This document shows positions 1-9,244 of a stretch of DNA of 64,000 nt, piece by piece. Position numbers and translations under genes: made by a program. The stretch's first letter is position 1. Every line of letters starts with the position of its first letter. The DNA comes from DAIPKP01 sp964545875 (GTDB lineage: Bacteria; Synergistota; Synergistia; Synergistales; Aminiphilaceae): positions 124,001-188,000 of the forward strand of contig CAZJHH010000001.1 in NCBI GenBank assembly GCA_964545875.1. Reading direction: 5' to 3'. The notes below the pieces were generated by a model that searched no databases, was not told the DNA's origin, and saw only the letters and a program-made list of their open reading frames with translations.

Positions 1-54
1 CGTGGCGATCTTTCGAGTGGGGTGCGCGCTCTCAATGAGCGGTTGTTAGAGTAG
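1..54 (+). CDS. C-terminal end of an unidentified protein (partial)
   Basis: The first frame is open from the window edge to a TAG at 52-54 and would encode 17 residues of a charged, probably helical tail ending in NERLLE. A good intrinsic terminator begins 15 bp later, which supports a real gene ending here. Too little remains to name the protein. The other two forward frames also close within the first 50 bases, so the frame choice is an inference from the terminator spacing. Confidence 0.35.
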   Translation, partial: RGDLSSGVRALNERLLE

Positions 55-68
55 CCGAAAAATCTGTC

Positions 69-102
69 AAAGGGAGGGGTGATTTGTCTCACCCCCCCTT
101 TT
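69..102 (+). terminator. Intrinsic terminator of the upstream partial gene
   Basis: A 14-position stem with one mismatch (69-82 against 89-102) encloses the loop TTTGTC, and the 3' arm ends in TTTT. It lies directly after the stop at 52-54 and before the LuxR-type gene starting at 178. Confidence 0.7.
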
Positions 103-177
103 GAACCTTGAAATGGCAATGGATGCGGGATTCCTTCCATTCCATGGTATGCTTGAAGAAAGAGGGGAGAGAGATTT

Positions 178-1563
178 GTGAAAAATGTTCTTGGACTGGC
201 GACCATCCTTCTCTGGCAGTGGCTTACCGTTCTGGAGGGGTCTCTTTTTTCGCGTTTTTCCAAAGGCCCTTTTCCGGGGCCCAACATGGAGTATGCCTTT
301 TTCTGCCTGATTCTTTGTATTGCCTTTTTTTCCCTGGCCCGCTGGGGAAAATTTCTTCCGGAGGGGTGGCCGAAATGGGGGGTGTGGACCGCGGCCATGC
401 TCATGTCATTGGCATGGCTTCCCTGGGGATCCTGGCTTCGGGAGATTCCGTTTCTGGGAGCACCGCTTTTCCTGGCTCTTCCCGCTGTGGGCTCTGCGGT
501 GCAGCTGGCCTGCTGGGAATGGCGTCTTTCGGGATGCCCTTTTTCCCTTCAGGCTCTCTCCTTCGGTTTCGCCTGCACCTTCCGAACCCTTATGATTCTT
601 TGTATACCCTTGTTCCTTCCCTCGTGCCTCACCGCTCTGGCGGTGCTGCTACCCTTTGTCGGCGCTTTTCTATGGGCTCCTCCCGGAGGATTTTCTGAAA
701 AATCTGAAAAGGGCCGCTTTCGCAGGGGAGAACGATTCGTGTTCCCTCCTCGGCTGGCCTTTCGGGTACTCTGTTTTTTCGGGGTCTCCGCCATGTTTCT
801 CTCCATACTTTTGGTGCGCCAGAGCCCTGCCATGTCATTGGCCCAGAAGCTTTCGGATCCTCTCTACAGCTTGGGAGCTCTGGGGGTCGGTTTTTTACTC
901 CATCGTTTTTCCAGCGTGGATCTCCGGAGCCTGTATCCCTGGGCACAAGGCTTCGTGGGGCTGGGGTTTCTTCTCTTCGCAGCTCTCGGAGAGGGACATC
1001 CCTTTCTGCCCTTGGCTTTGCTGCAATTGGGTTTTGGCATTTTCGGGGCCTATATCTTTACCCTGCTTCTCTATCTGGGTTCCCGGGCCGGAAGAGAAGG
1101 CGTTCTTTCCGTGGTTGCCACGGGACAGGGAATTATCATGAGTTCCGTTCTTCTGGGGTTGCTCCTCATGAAGATCATGGAACTTCTCGCCTTTCGAGGA
1201 GAGGTGCCCTTTGTGCGTACCGCCAGCCTTTTGGGAATAGGGCTGCTTTTTTTCGCGAGCTTCTTCTTTCGGGATTCTTCGGAGAGCTTTGCGGGGTATG
1301 ATCTTGGAGAAGAGAATGACGAAGGATCTTCGGTTTTCGGGGAGGAGGATTTCTTGCGGCTGCATCTTTTCGAGGAAGGGCTTTCCCCTCAGGAAATCCG
1401 GGTGGCCCTTCTGGTGGCCCGGGGATGTTCCAACGGGGAAATTTCCCAGGAGCTCAACATTACTGCAAACACCCTGCGAAGCCACCTGAAGAAAATTCAC
1501 AAAAAAGTGGGATCCGCCAACCGGAAGGATCTTCAAAAGGAGCTTGCCTTCCGGAGGGTATGA
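178..1563 (+). CDS. Membrane-embedded LuxR-type transcriptional regulator
   Basis: This 461-residue protein has an N-terminal region of roughly 370 residues made almost entirely of hydrophobic segments (about ten to twelve helices), a short acidic linker, and a C-terminal LuxR/GerE helix-turn-helix (about residues 395-455) with the hallmark LSPQE start and an ITANTLRSHLKKIHKK recognition region. Such fusions are known as 12-TM LuxR regulators, abundant for example in Eggerthellaceae, and are thought to sense a small molecule in the membrane and regulate nearby genes; the ligand here is unknown. The GTG start at 178 follows a purine-rich AGAGGGGAGAG site. A second protein of the same design lies at 13056-14447 and a stand-alone domain at 16158-16445. 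Confidence 0.8.
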   Translation: MKNVLGLATILLWQWLTVLEGSLFSRFSKGPFPGPNMEYAFFCLILCIAFFSLARWGKFLPEGWPKWGVWTAAMLMSLAWLPWGSWLREIPFLGAPLFLALPAVGSAVQLACWEWRLSGCPFSLQALSFGFACTFRTLMILCIPLFLPSCLTALAVLLPFVGAFLWAPPGGFSEKSEKGRFRRGERFVFPPRLAFRVLCFFGVSAMFLSILLVRQSPAMSLAQKLSDPLYSLGALGVGFLLHRFSSVDLRSLYPWAQGFVGLGFLLFAALGEGHPFLPLALLQLGFGIFGAYIFTLLLYLGSRAGREGVLSVVATGQGIIMSSVLLGLLLMKIMELLAFRGEVPFVRTASLLGIGLLFFASFFFRDSSESFAGYDLGEENDEGSSVFGEEDFLRLHLFEEGLSPQEIRVALLVARGCSNGEISQELNITANTLRSHLKKIHKKVGSANRKDLQKELAFRRV

Positions 1564-1583
1564 TATCCCAAAAATCACAGGGC

Positions 1584-1601
1584 TCGGGAGAGTTTTCCCG
1601 A
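1584..1601. terminator. Weak hairpin between convergent genes
   Basis: A 6-bp stem (TCGGGA, loop GAGTTT, TCCCGA) sits between the LuxR-type gene and the convergent HD-GYP gene. It is followed on the plus strand by TGTTTT about seven bases downstream. The stem is short, so termination here is only plausible. Confidence 0.35.
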
Positions 1602-1649
1602 ATCGCGTGTTTTATAAAAAATCGGATGACCCATGCGAAGATGTGGGGA

Positions 1650-2744
1650 TCAAGGAGCCAGGGACTCCCGTTCCTCGTCGTGGTCTGCAAACTCCAGGGC
1701 GATTTCGCGAAATTTGTCAGCAAGCTCCAGAAAGGCATCCACTATGGCAGGATCGAAATGAAGGCCCCTTCCGGCTCGAATGATTTCCACCGCTTTTTCG
1801 TGGCTGAAGGGCATCTTGTAGCCTCTTTTGCTGATAAGGGCGTCGTATACGTCCACGATAGCCATGAGGCGACCGGAAATGGGAATTTCCTCGTGCCGCT
1901 TTCCCTCGGGATAGCCGCTTCCATCCCACTTTTCGTGATGTGAATAGGTAATTTCTCCGGCCAGGTTAAGAAACGAATGTTCCCCAAGTTTTTTTTCCGC
2001 GATTTGCAGTGCCGTGAGACCGTAGAGGCAATGTTTTTTCATTTCTTCGAACTCCTCCATGGTCAGTTTTCCCGGTTTAAGCAGAATGCCGTCGGAGACC
2101 CCTATCTTTCCTATATCGTGCAGCGGTGCGGATCTGTAAAGAAGGTCGATGGTAGCGTCGTCCAGAAAGTGAGCGTATCGAGGATGATGCCGCAGGTGCT
2201 CCGCAAGAATTTTTATGTATTCCTTGGTGCGCTTGACGTGCCCCCCGGTCTCCGAGTCGCGATACTCCGCCAGAGTTCCCATGATTTCAAAGGTAACATC
2301 CTGGGTTAGCTGCAATTCCGCAGTTCGTTCCCGTACCATCTCTTTCAGTTCGTCCTGGTGGCGTTTCAAGAGAAGATGGTTATGAACGCGTGCCTTGACA
2401 AGGGTGGTGCTGAAGGGTTTGGTGATGTAGTCCACCGCTCCCAGGGCAAGGCCCTTGGCCTGGTCGGGCTCCTCGATTTTGGCGGTAAGAAATAATACGG
2501 GAATATGTCTGGTTTTGGGGTTCTCCTTCAGCCGGGCGCACACTTCATAGCCATCCATGCCGGGCATCATGATGTCCAGTAGAATGAGATCCGGAAGCTG
2601 TTCTGCAACATGTTCGAGAGCCGAGGCCCCGTCCAGAGCCACGCTCACTTCGTAGTCATCTTCCAGGGCGTTTACCAGAATATCGATATCCGATTCGGTA
2701 TCATCCACAACTAAAACCGAACAATGAGAAAGATCATTCATCAA
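1650..2744 (-). CDS. Response regulator with HD-GYP c-di-GMP phosphodiesterase domain
   Basis: The 364-residue protein has a receiver domain (residues 1-120; phosphoacceptor Asp57 in LILLDIMMP, Lys109 in ITKP), a short coiled linker, and an HD-GYP domain (about 150-345) with HD at 209-210, HH at 269-270 and the GSGYP signature at 275-279. This is the RpfG architecture: phosphorylation of the receiver controls hydrolysis of cyclic di-GMP. Its ATG lies inside the end of the upstream hybrid kinase gene (11-bp overlap), so the two are translationally coupled, and the kinase is the obvious phosphodonor. All metal-ligand residues seem to be present, so it should be active. Confidence 0.93.
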   Translation of the reverse strand: MMNDLSHCSVLVVDDTESDIDILVNALEDDYEVSVALDGASALEHVAEQLPDLILLDIMMPGMDGYEVCARLKENPKTRHIPVLFLTAKIEEPDQAKGLALGAVDYITKPFSTTLVKARVHNHLLLKRHQDELKEMVRERTAELQLTQDVTFEIMGTLAEYRDSETGGHVKRTKEYIKILAEHLRHHPRYAHFLDDATIDLLYRSAPLHDIGKIGVSDGILLKPGKLTMEEFEEMKKHCLYGLTALQIAEKKLGEHSFLNLAGEITYSHHEKWDGSGYPEGKRHEEIPISGRLMAIVDVYDALISKRGYKMPFSHEKAVEIIRAGRGLHFDPAIVDAFLELADKFREIALEFADHDEERESLAP

Positions 2745-5700
2745 GAGCCCTCCTTTCGATCAGATCTGCCAGAGCGGTTTCCAGCCGGGATGCCATATTT
2801 TCCGCTTCGGAAAAATCATACTTTTCAATGCCCTGCGTAATGTTTTTCAGATCCTCAAGATGTTCTTCCGGCCAGGAATAACTATTGATTTCTCCGAGTA
2901 TCTCCCTGGCTTGCCTGGGCTTGCGTCTATGGAGATGAGGCTGTAGTTCGAGCAGTTTTTTTCGAAGAGTTTCAAGATCCCCCGGAGGCAGAATTTTTGC
3001 AGAAGCCTCGCCGCCTTTTTCCAGATATTCGTCGACCCCCTTGAGAACGTGACGCAGTTCCCGGTTCAGATCGATCAGAAGAAGCTCCATATCGGCAGGG
3101 CCATGGTCTTTTATGGCCGCTTCCACTTTCGCCGCCGCATCCTGAACCGAATCGGCGCCGATATTGCCCGCCACCCCTTTCAGGGTGTGGGCAAGCCTCT
3201 GGGCATCATGGTCCTGGTGCGCCTCGAGTAATCGGGCGATCTCTTCGCCGCTGGTACTGAAATCTCGTCGAAATTTAGCCAGCAGGCTGTTGTAGAGCTT
3301 TTGGTTGCTGCGGACCCGGGCGAGGCCCGTTTGGCTGTCTATGCCGGGAAGCGCTGACGAGGCAAGAGGCTCTGCCGCCTCGGGAGCAATCTCCTTGCGG
3401 CGGCGTGTTTTCGAGGGAGCATGCTCCTTTGGGCTGATCCATTTGGCCAGAGTGGCGAAAAGCTGGTCGGGATCGATGGGTTTGCCGATATGATCGTTCA
3501 TGCCCGATGCGAGGGTTTTTTCCCGATCCCCGGTCATGGTGTGGGCTGTCATGGCGATGATGGGAACCTCACCATTTTTACCCGGAAGCGCCCGGATGCG
3601 TCGTGCAGCCTCGAAGCCATCCATCACCGGCATTTGGATATCCATCAAGATCACGTCGTAGGCTCCCGTGTCTGCCATGGTTACCGCCTCGGCCCCATGA
3701 TGGGCCACCGCCACGGTGAATCCTTCCTGTTCCAAAATTTCCTTTGCGATCTCCTGATTGATTTCATTGTCCTCGGCCAGGAGAACCCGGGCTCCGCGGA
3801 TACCCTCCGTCAGGTCTGTTTTGGGTGTTCCCACAGGTTCGGAAGGTTTCTCCCGGGGTATGTTCTTGTCAAAGACTGCCATGATGGTATCGAACAACGT
3901 CGATGGAATTACGGGTTTGATGAGGAAACCGTCCAGATGTTCTTTCGCGGCTTGCTGCATGAGAATTTCCCGACCATAGGCGGTGACCATGATAATCTTT
4001 ACATTTTTGAAGAAAGAGTCGGAACCGCGGATTTTTTTGCTTGCGGTAAAACCGTCCAGGCCAGGCATTCTCCAGTCGATAATCACAAGGTCGAAGGGAT
4101 CTTCTTTCGGTGCCTTTGCCAGTTCCTCTATTCCCTCGGCGCCGGAGGCTGCGAGAATAACCCGGAAGGACATGGATTCAAGCATGGTTTGCAGAATTTC
4201 ACGAGACGTGGCATTGTCGTCAATCACAAGTATCCGTATATTGCGCAGGTCCGGAGGAGGCAGAAATCTTCTTGCGGGAGGAAATGAAGGAAGACCGAAC
4301 ACGGCGGTGAAGGTAAAAATGCTGCCCGCGCCGACATGGCTTGTAACCCAAATTTCTCCTTCCATCATCGTAACCAGGCGCTTGCTGATGGTCAGGCCAA
4401 GCCCGGTGCCCCCGTATTTGCGGGTAGTGGAGGAATCCGCTTGGCTGAAGGCCTGAAAAAGTTTCGCCTGCTGCTCTTTACTGATGCCGATTCCGGTGTC
4501 GGAGACGGAGAAGCGAAGACGGATTCTTTGGTCTCCTCTATCCAGGGCGGCCACGCTGATCACGATTTCTCCCTCTTCGGTAAATTTAATGGCGTTTGTC
4601 GTCAGGTTTGTAAGGATCTGGCCGAGCCGCAGGGGGTCGCCCATCAGCCGGCGCGGTACTTCCGGAGGAACCTTGACCAAAAGTTCCAGTTTTTTTTCTT
4701 CAATTCGTTCGGCCATAAGGCTTGAGAGGTTCTCGAACACCTCTTCCAGGTTGAAGTCGATGAATTCCATATCCAGCCGTCCCGCTTCGATTTTCGAGAA
4801 ATCGAGAACGTCGTTGATAATGCGCATCAGGGTATGGGATGCGGCGTTCAGTTTCGTGAGGTAGTCCTGTTGTTTACCCGTCAGCTCGGTTTGCATCACG
4901 AGATGGGCGATGCCTATAATGGCGTTCATGGGCGTCCGGATTTCGTGACTCATATTGGCCAGAAAATCGCTTTTGGCCCGGGTTGCCACTTCTGCGGCTT
5001 CCTTGGCCTCCTGCAGGGCCGATTCCGCTCGTTTGCGTTCGTTGATTTCTCTGGCCAGGCGGCGGTTCCAGGAAAAGAAGAGGGCGAAGAGCACCCCTGC
5101 ACCGAGAAGAATTTTCCAGACCAGGCGGTAATCCATGCGCCAGGTATACGTAACGGACATCCACTTTTGAGAGATGGCCTGGCGCTCTTCCTGGGGCAGG
5201 GCATCAAGCCCCTTTTGCAGCAAACTGGCCAGGACGGGGAGGTTTTTGTCCGTGGCCATGCCGATTTCTGTAGTAAAAACGGTTTGTCCCGCCACCTTCA
5301 GATTGGTGAATCCTTCTTTCCTGATACAGTGGGTGGTGATCAGAATGCTGCCGATATAGGCATCCGCTTTTTTCTGCTGCACCCCCTGCAGGGCTTCGGA
5401 AACGTCGGAGAACTCCATAAGATCGAGGAGAGGATACCGCTCCTTGATATGGCTGATCATGGCGTGTCCCCGGAGAATGGCGATTCTTTTTCCGGAAAGC
5501 TCCTCAAGATTGGTGATATAGGGAGCCTCTTCGCGGTTGAAAATGACCATGGGAAGGGAAAGGTATGGTTTCGTGAAAAGAAGGGCCCCTTCGTGCAGGG
5601 AGGTTTTTTCCACCGCCCCGCACATGGGAATCTCGTGCCGGGCAATCCGGGCCGTTTTTTCCTGCCAGGAATCGACCTCCGCGAAGTGAAACTCCAATCC

Positions 5701-7449
5701 GAGAATTTCCCCCAGGCGTTCCAGATAATCCACGGCGATTCCCTGGAAGGTATCGTTCTTATCGAGAAACTCCACGGGTTCCCAGCGAGGAGTAAGGGCA
5801 ACCTGAACCACCGGATGATCCGTAAGCCAGGCCTGTTCCTCCGGCGTGAGGATCAGTTCGGAGGCGGCACCTCCCCATTTTCGATAAATGCCTTGTATCT
5901 CTTCCTCGGGCATGGAGGCCAGAGCCTTGTCGAGAATTTCCGCCAGTTCGGGCCAGTCCTTCCGCACAGCCATGCTGTTGATAGAGGCGGTTTCTCTCAG
6001 TTTTCCCTGGATCTGCAGATTGACGAGGAGCTCCTTTTCGATGAGATAGGCCGCCGCGGCTCTGTTGCCCGCATAGGCCTCCGCCTCTCCTTTGGATACC
6101 GCATCCAGGGCGTCGCTGGTGGAAGGATATTCGGTGATCTGTGCATCCGGATAGTTTTGCCGCAGGTAGTTGACGAGGAAGAACTCTCGTTCCAGGGCGA
6201 TTTTTCTCCCGACGAGCTCCTCCATGGAGCGGAGATAGGGTCCGTTTCTGGGGGCTATGATCACGTGAGGAATTGTGGCGTAGGGTTTGGTGAAGAGGAA
6301 AAGATGTTTTCGGTCCTCCCGGGGAGTGATATCCATAATGACGTCGAGCTCTTTTTCCTGGAGCTGACGATAGATTTCCGCCCACGGCCCCGGAAGGATG
6401 GTTAGCCGCCCTTCCAGGCGCTTGTTCAGTGCCTGGACGAAATCGACACCGATGCCCCGGGGAGCTCCGGTGGAGTCCACGAAGTCCATGGGAGGCCAGG
6501 CTTCCATAATACCCACCCGGATGGTGGGATGAGCGTCGAGCCAGGCATAATCCTGGTGGGTCAGGTTCATGGAGGGGAGAAGGGATTCCTGGGCTGCGGG
6601 GGTTACCCAGCGGCTTTGGATTTCTCGCATTTCGAGAGGCGAAAGGGTGTCCAGAGCCTTTTGCAGAATGGTTTGCAGCATAGGCCAATCCTTGCGGGTT
6701 CCGATGGTAAGAAAGGCTCCTCGTTTTCGCAAGGTGCCGTGCACCATGAGGTTGGTGAGAACATTTTTTTCGATCAGGAAAAGGGCAACCGCACGGTTTC
6801 CCGCATAGGCATCCGCGGTGCCTCTTGCCACCGCTTCGAGAGCCTCGGTGGTATTCCGGTATTCCCTGATCGGAACCCTCGGATAGTATTCCCTGAAATA
6901 GCCGACGTTGCCGAAGCCCTCTTCCAGGGCCAGAATTTTTCCCGCAAGATCGTCCTCATTGTCGAGAAGAGGGGAGTCCCTGGGAGCGATGATTACATGG
7001 GGAACGTCGAGATAGGGGGTGGTGAAATGAAAAAACTCTTCCCGTTCGGGTTTGGGCGTGATGTCCAGAAGACCGTCGAGTTCTTTCCGGCATGCCCGGT
7101 CATAGAGATCGTCCCAGGTGCCGGAAACAATGTGCAACCTGTGTCCCAATCGTTTGTTGAGGGCCATGATGAGATCGCTGCCGATGCCGCTGGGGTTGCC
7201 GTTTTGATCCACAAAATCGAAGGGGGGCCATGCATCCATGGCTCCGATGCGGATCACCGGATGCTCCTCCAGCCACATTCGTTCCTGTTCCGTAAAAAGG
7301 GAATGTTCTCCCGAGAAGGCGGAGCTTCCCGAGGCGAAGGCAAGGAAAACCATCGCCGGAACAGCGAAGCAGAAAGACACAAAAAAGAACGTTCCTCGAC
7401 AGAACTGCTTGAGGATGGCCATACATTTTTCCGCATAGATAGGTTTCAT
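2734..7449 (-). CDS. BvgS-like hybrid sensor histidine kinase with three tandem solute-binding domains
   Basis: I chose the ATG at 7449, giving 1571 residues, because AAGGAGGAGCGGACG precedes it; the frame stays open upstream to 7572. After a signal/anchor segment come three periplasmic SBP_bac_3 (Venus flytrap) domains at about 60-280, 305-525 and 543-765, a membrane helix at about 776-793, HisKA with His835 in the SHEIRTPMN motif, a HATPase domain (about 935-1050), two receiver domains (Asp1125 in IIDWRMP and Asp1270 in LMDIQMP) and an HPt domain (His1421 in AHTLKG). The first two flytraps are close copies of each other; the third is diverged. The layout implies sensing of small periplasmic ligands and a four-step phosphorelay ending on the adjacent HD-GYP regulator. 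Three flytraps are more than the usual one or two. Confidence 0.93.
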   Translation of the reverse strand: MKPIYAEKCMAILKQFCRGTFFFVSFCFAVPAMVFLAFASGSSAFSGEHSLFTEQERMWLEEHPVIRIGAMDAWPPFDFVDQNGNPSGIGSDLIMALNKRLGHRLHIVSGTWDDLYDRACRKELDGLLDITPKPEREEFFHFTTPYLDVPHVIIAPRDSPLLDNEDDLAGKILALEEGFGNVGYFREYYPRVPIREYRNTTEALEAVARGTADAYAGNRAVALFLIEKNVLTNLMVHGTLRKRGAFLTIGTRKDWPMLQTILQKALDTLSPLEMREIQSRWVTPAAQESLLPSMNLTHQDYAWLDAHPTIRVGIMEAWPPMDFVDSTGAPRGIGVDFVQALNKRLEGRLTILPGPWAEIYRQLQEKELDVIMDITPREDRKHLFLFTKPYATIPHVIIAPRNGPYLRSMEELVGRKIALEREFFLVNYLRQNYPDAQITEYPSTSDALDAVSKGEAEAYAGNRAAAAYLIEKELLVNLQIQGKLRETASINSMAVRKDWPELAEILDKALASMPEEEIQGIYRKWGGAASELILTPEEQAWLTDHPVVQVALTPRWEPVEFLDKNDTFQGIAVDYLERLGEILGLEFHFAEVDSWQEKTARIARHEIPMCGAVEKTSLHEGALLFTKPYLSLPMVIFNREEAPYITNLEELSGKRIAILRGHAMISHIKERYPLLDLMEFSDVSEALQGVQQKKADAYIGSILITTHCIRKEGFTNLKVAGQTVFTTEIGMATDKNLPVLASLLQKGLDALPQEERQAISQKWMSVTYTWRMDYRLVWKILLGAGVLFALFFSWNRRLAREINERKRAESALQEAKEAAEVATRAKSDFLANMSHEIRTPMNAIIGIAHLVMQTELTGKQQDYLTKLNAASHTLMRIINDVLDFSKIEAGRLDMEFIDFNLEEVFENLSSLMAERIEEKKLELLVKVPPEVPRRLMGDPLRLGQILTNLTTNAIKFTEEGEIVISVAALDRGDQRIRLRFSVSDTGIGISKEQQAKLFQAFSQADSSTTRKYGGTGLGLTISKRLVTMMEGEIWVTSHVGAGSIFTFTAVFGLPSFPPARRFLPPPDLRNIRILVIDDNATSREILQTMLESMSFRVILAASGAEGIEELAKAPKEDPFDLVIIDWRMPGLDGFTASKKIRGSDSFFKNVKIIMVTAYGREILMQQAAKEHLDGFLIKPVIPSTLFDTIMAVFDKNIPREKPSEPVGTPKTDLTEGIRGARVLLAEDNEINQEIAKEILEQEGFTVAVAHHGAEAVTMADTGAYDVILMDIQMPVMDGFEAARRIRALPGKNGEVPIIAMTAHTMTGDREKTLASGMNDHIGKPIDPDQLFATLAKWISPKEHAPSKTRRRKEIAPEAAEPLASSALPGIDSQTGLARVRSNQKLYNSLLAKFRRDFSTSGEEIARLLEAHQDHDAQRLAHTLKGVAGNIGADSVQDAAAKVEAAIKDHGPADMELLLIDLNRELRHVLKGVDEYLEKGGEASAKILPPGDLETLRKKLLELQPHLHRRKPRQAREILGEINSYSWPEEHLEDLKNITQGIEKYDFSEAENMASRLETALADLIERRALDE

Positions 7450-8011
7450 CGTCCGCTCCTCCTTATGGCGAGGCATCCGGGAACAGAGTGTGGGCCATGA
7501 TACGTTCCATATAGCCATGGCCCTTGCCGATGGTGCGTCATGCCGAGAGTTGTTCGCAACTGGAAAGTGCAAGGTTCCGCTTTGCGGTATCTCCTCATGT
7601 TTGAGGTGCGTATTTTCTTGAAATCCGAGTCAAGTATACCAGGTATTAATAAAGAGAAAAAAGAAAAGAACGAAAAAAGCCCTTCGCTTTTTGGCGAAGA
7701 GGTTTTTCAAGGAGCTTTTTTATTGTCCGGAACTTTTCGGGGTTTCGAAGTGTTTCTGAGGCACAATTTTTCAGAATCTCCATGCCGACGGCTCCTTGCC
7801 AAATCTTCACGTGAAAAGCTCTTTCGAAAAGTACGGCGATTTTGTGGAAGATCGATTCCGGGAGCGCGCTTTACTGCAGGGATTCCGTACCGTCAAACCA
7901 TGGAAGAATCAAGGGGTGAAAGAAAGACCGGAAGTTGTGCGATAATTTGCTATTGCAGGGTGTTCTTTTTTGTGCAATGCTCGTGCGGAAAAACATAGGA
8001 AAGATTCCCTC
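7450..8011. other. Intergenic region between divergent kinase and MerR genes
   Basis: This 560-base stretch separates the minus-strand kinase gene from the plus-strand MerR operon. It holds a small hairpin (CTTCGC at 7682-7687 with GCGAAG at 7694-7699) flanked by A-rich sequence on the left and GGTTTTT on the right. Short reading frames exist, but none has a convincing start site or family features. No clear kinase promoter could be recognised. Confidence 0.4.
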
Positions 8012-8042
8012 TTGACTTTCCCACGGTGTGAGAGTGTAGGCT
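8012..8042 (+). promoter_or_regulatory. MerR-type promoter with 19-bp spacer
   Basis: A TTGACT -35 box (8012-8017) and a TAGGCT -10 box (8037-8042) are separated by exactly 19 bp, two more than optimal, as in promoters that MerR-family proteins untwist. The spacer carries an imperfect dyad (ACTTTCCCAC against GTGTGAGAGT). It lies 38 bp before a two-gene operon that ends with a MerR regulator, so autoregulation is the natural reading. Confidence 0.8.
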
Positions 8043-8079
8043 TGATTTGAAAAGAGCATCTTCCCGAAGGAGGAGAAAA

Positions 8080-8352
8080 ATGGACAATCTCGATACGTTG
8101 CTACGCTCTTTTGGTCTGGATCCTCGGAGAACTTGGGAAACGCTGCAGAGGGGAGGGCTTGAGGAGGTGCTGGAACTGTTGCGGAAAGAAGAATCTCGCA
8201 TCTCTCTTCGGCGGATGGAGCTCGAAGATCTTCGGGAAGCCCTGATCGTCTGGGCGGAAAGAAAGGATTTCCACCGGAATGATGAGGAGCTTTCGGACGA
8301 GGACATGGAGCTTCTCAGTGCCGCCGGAGAGGAGAGAAGGATGGATCCGTGA
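8080..8352 (+). CDS. Small charged helical protein co-transcribed with MerR regulator
   Basis: The ATG at 8080 follows AAGGAGGAGAAAA and gives a 90-residue protein. It is rich in Glu, Arg and Leu, has no cysteine, signal peptide or membrane segment, and looks mostly alpha-helical. I do not recognise a family. Its stop overlaps the start of the MerR gene by 4 bp (GTGA), so the two are translationally coupled, and it is the first gene behind the MerR-type promoter. It may therefore be the effector or partner of this regulator, but no function can be read from the sequence. Confidence 0.75.
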   Translation: MDNLDTLLRSFGLDPRRTWETLQRGGLEEVLELLRKEESRISLRRMELEDLREALIVWAERKDFHRNDEELSDEDMELLSAAGEERRMDP

Positions 8353-9170
8353 GTTTTTCCGAGCCCCTTCCGGCTCTTCTTTTCATCGGCCAGTTTTCCC
8401 GGCTGAGCGGTCTTTCCTGTCGGATGCTGCGGTTTTATGAGGAGCAGCATCTTCTGGTGCCCGCATGCCGGAATCCCGACACGGGATACCGGCGCTATCT
8501 CAGCTCTCAGCTCGAAGAGGCCCGGTTTCTGCTGCGGCTTCGGAGAGCTGATTTTTCCGTGGAGGATATCCGCAGCATTCTGCAGGGCTGGGAGAAAAGA
8601 AAAGAGCTGCTCCAGCGCCTCGGAGAGGAGCAGCGTAAGAGCCTGGAGGAAAAAATCAGGGCTCTTGAAGGTTCTCTTCGGGAGCTGGAGCTTCTGGAAA
8701 GGGAGTGGGAGCTTCCGCGGTACGGATTTACCCATGTGAAGCCTCTTCCGGGGTATAGCGCATCCTTTCAGGGAGAGCGGGAGCATCTTCGGGAGCTTGC
8801 GCGCCGCACGGCGAAGGCTCTTGTGGAGATCTCTCCGGGAGTTTTGCCGGGAGTTCCCTATCTTTGCACCTATAGCCTCGAGAAGGGGCCCGGGGAGGCG
8901 ACGCTGCATATTCCGGGAGAAGGCGTTTGCCCTCATACGCTTCCCGGAGGAGTAATGGCCACGGTTCTTCACCGGGGAGAGTACGCCAAACTTCCGGAAA
9001 CGCTGAAGGGGCTTCTTCGTTGGGTAGAATCTCAGGGACACGCTCCTCGGGGAACCGTGCGGGAGTGGTATTTCCCCGGCGATGAGAAGGAGACCTCTTC
9101 CGGAGAGGTGGAGCTTTCCCTTCCCCTTGACCTTGACATGGCATCAAGGCATACCATGTTTGATGCGTGA
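8349..9170 (+). CDS. MerR-family regulator with possible GyrI-like ligand-binding domain
   Basis: The 273-residue protein starts at a GTG overlapping the previous stop. An N-terminal MerR winged helix-turn-helix (about residues 12-80, with IGQFSRLSGLSCRMLRFYEE and a YRRY wing) is followed by a long coiled coil (about 85-125) and a C-terminal domain of about 140 residues whose position and size resemble the GyrI-like effector domain of BmrR-type multidrug sensors. No conserved metal-binding cysteines are seen, so an organic ligand is more likely than a metal. It probably acts on its own promoter at 8012-8042; no transporter gene accompanies it here. Confidence 0.87.
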   Translation: MSFSEPLPALLFIGQFSRLSGLSCRMLRFYEEQHLLVPACRNPDTGYRRYLSSQLEEARFLLRLRRADFSVEDIRSILQGWEKRKELLQRLGEEQRKSLEEKIRALEGSLRELELLEREWELPRYGFTHVKPLPGYSASFQGEREHLRELARRTAKALVEISPGVLPGVPYLCTYSLEKGPGEATLHIPGEGVCPHTLPGGVMATVLHRGEYAKLPETLKGLLRWVESQGHAPRGTVREWYFPGDEKETSSGEVELSLPLDLDMASRHTMFDA

Positions 9171-9244
9171 TCCGAGAGAGCAACCGTTCGACGAAAGAGA
9201 GTTTTCCGCCCGTAATGTTGCAAGGAGAGAAGGAGGCTATTGCG

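Noticed and set aside
4834..6405. Plus-strand open frame of 523 codons opposite the hybrid kinase
   Set aside because: Antisense to continuous flytrap and HisKA domains; no start site and no recognisable protein features.
7540..7998. 152-codon frame between the kinase and MerR genes
   Set aside because: Starts inside the upstream region of the kinase, has no ribosome site and an unnatural Phe/Lys/Arg/Ser-rich composition; likely chance.
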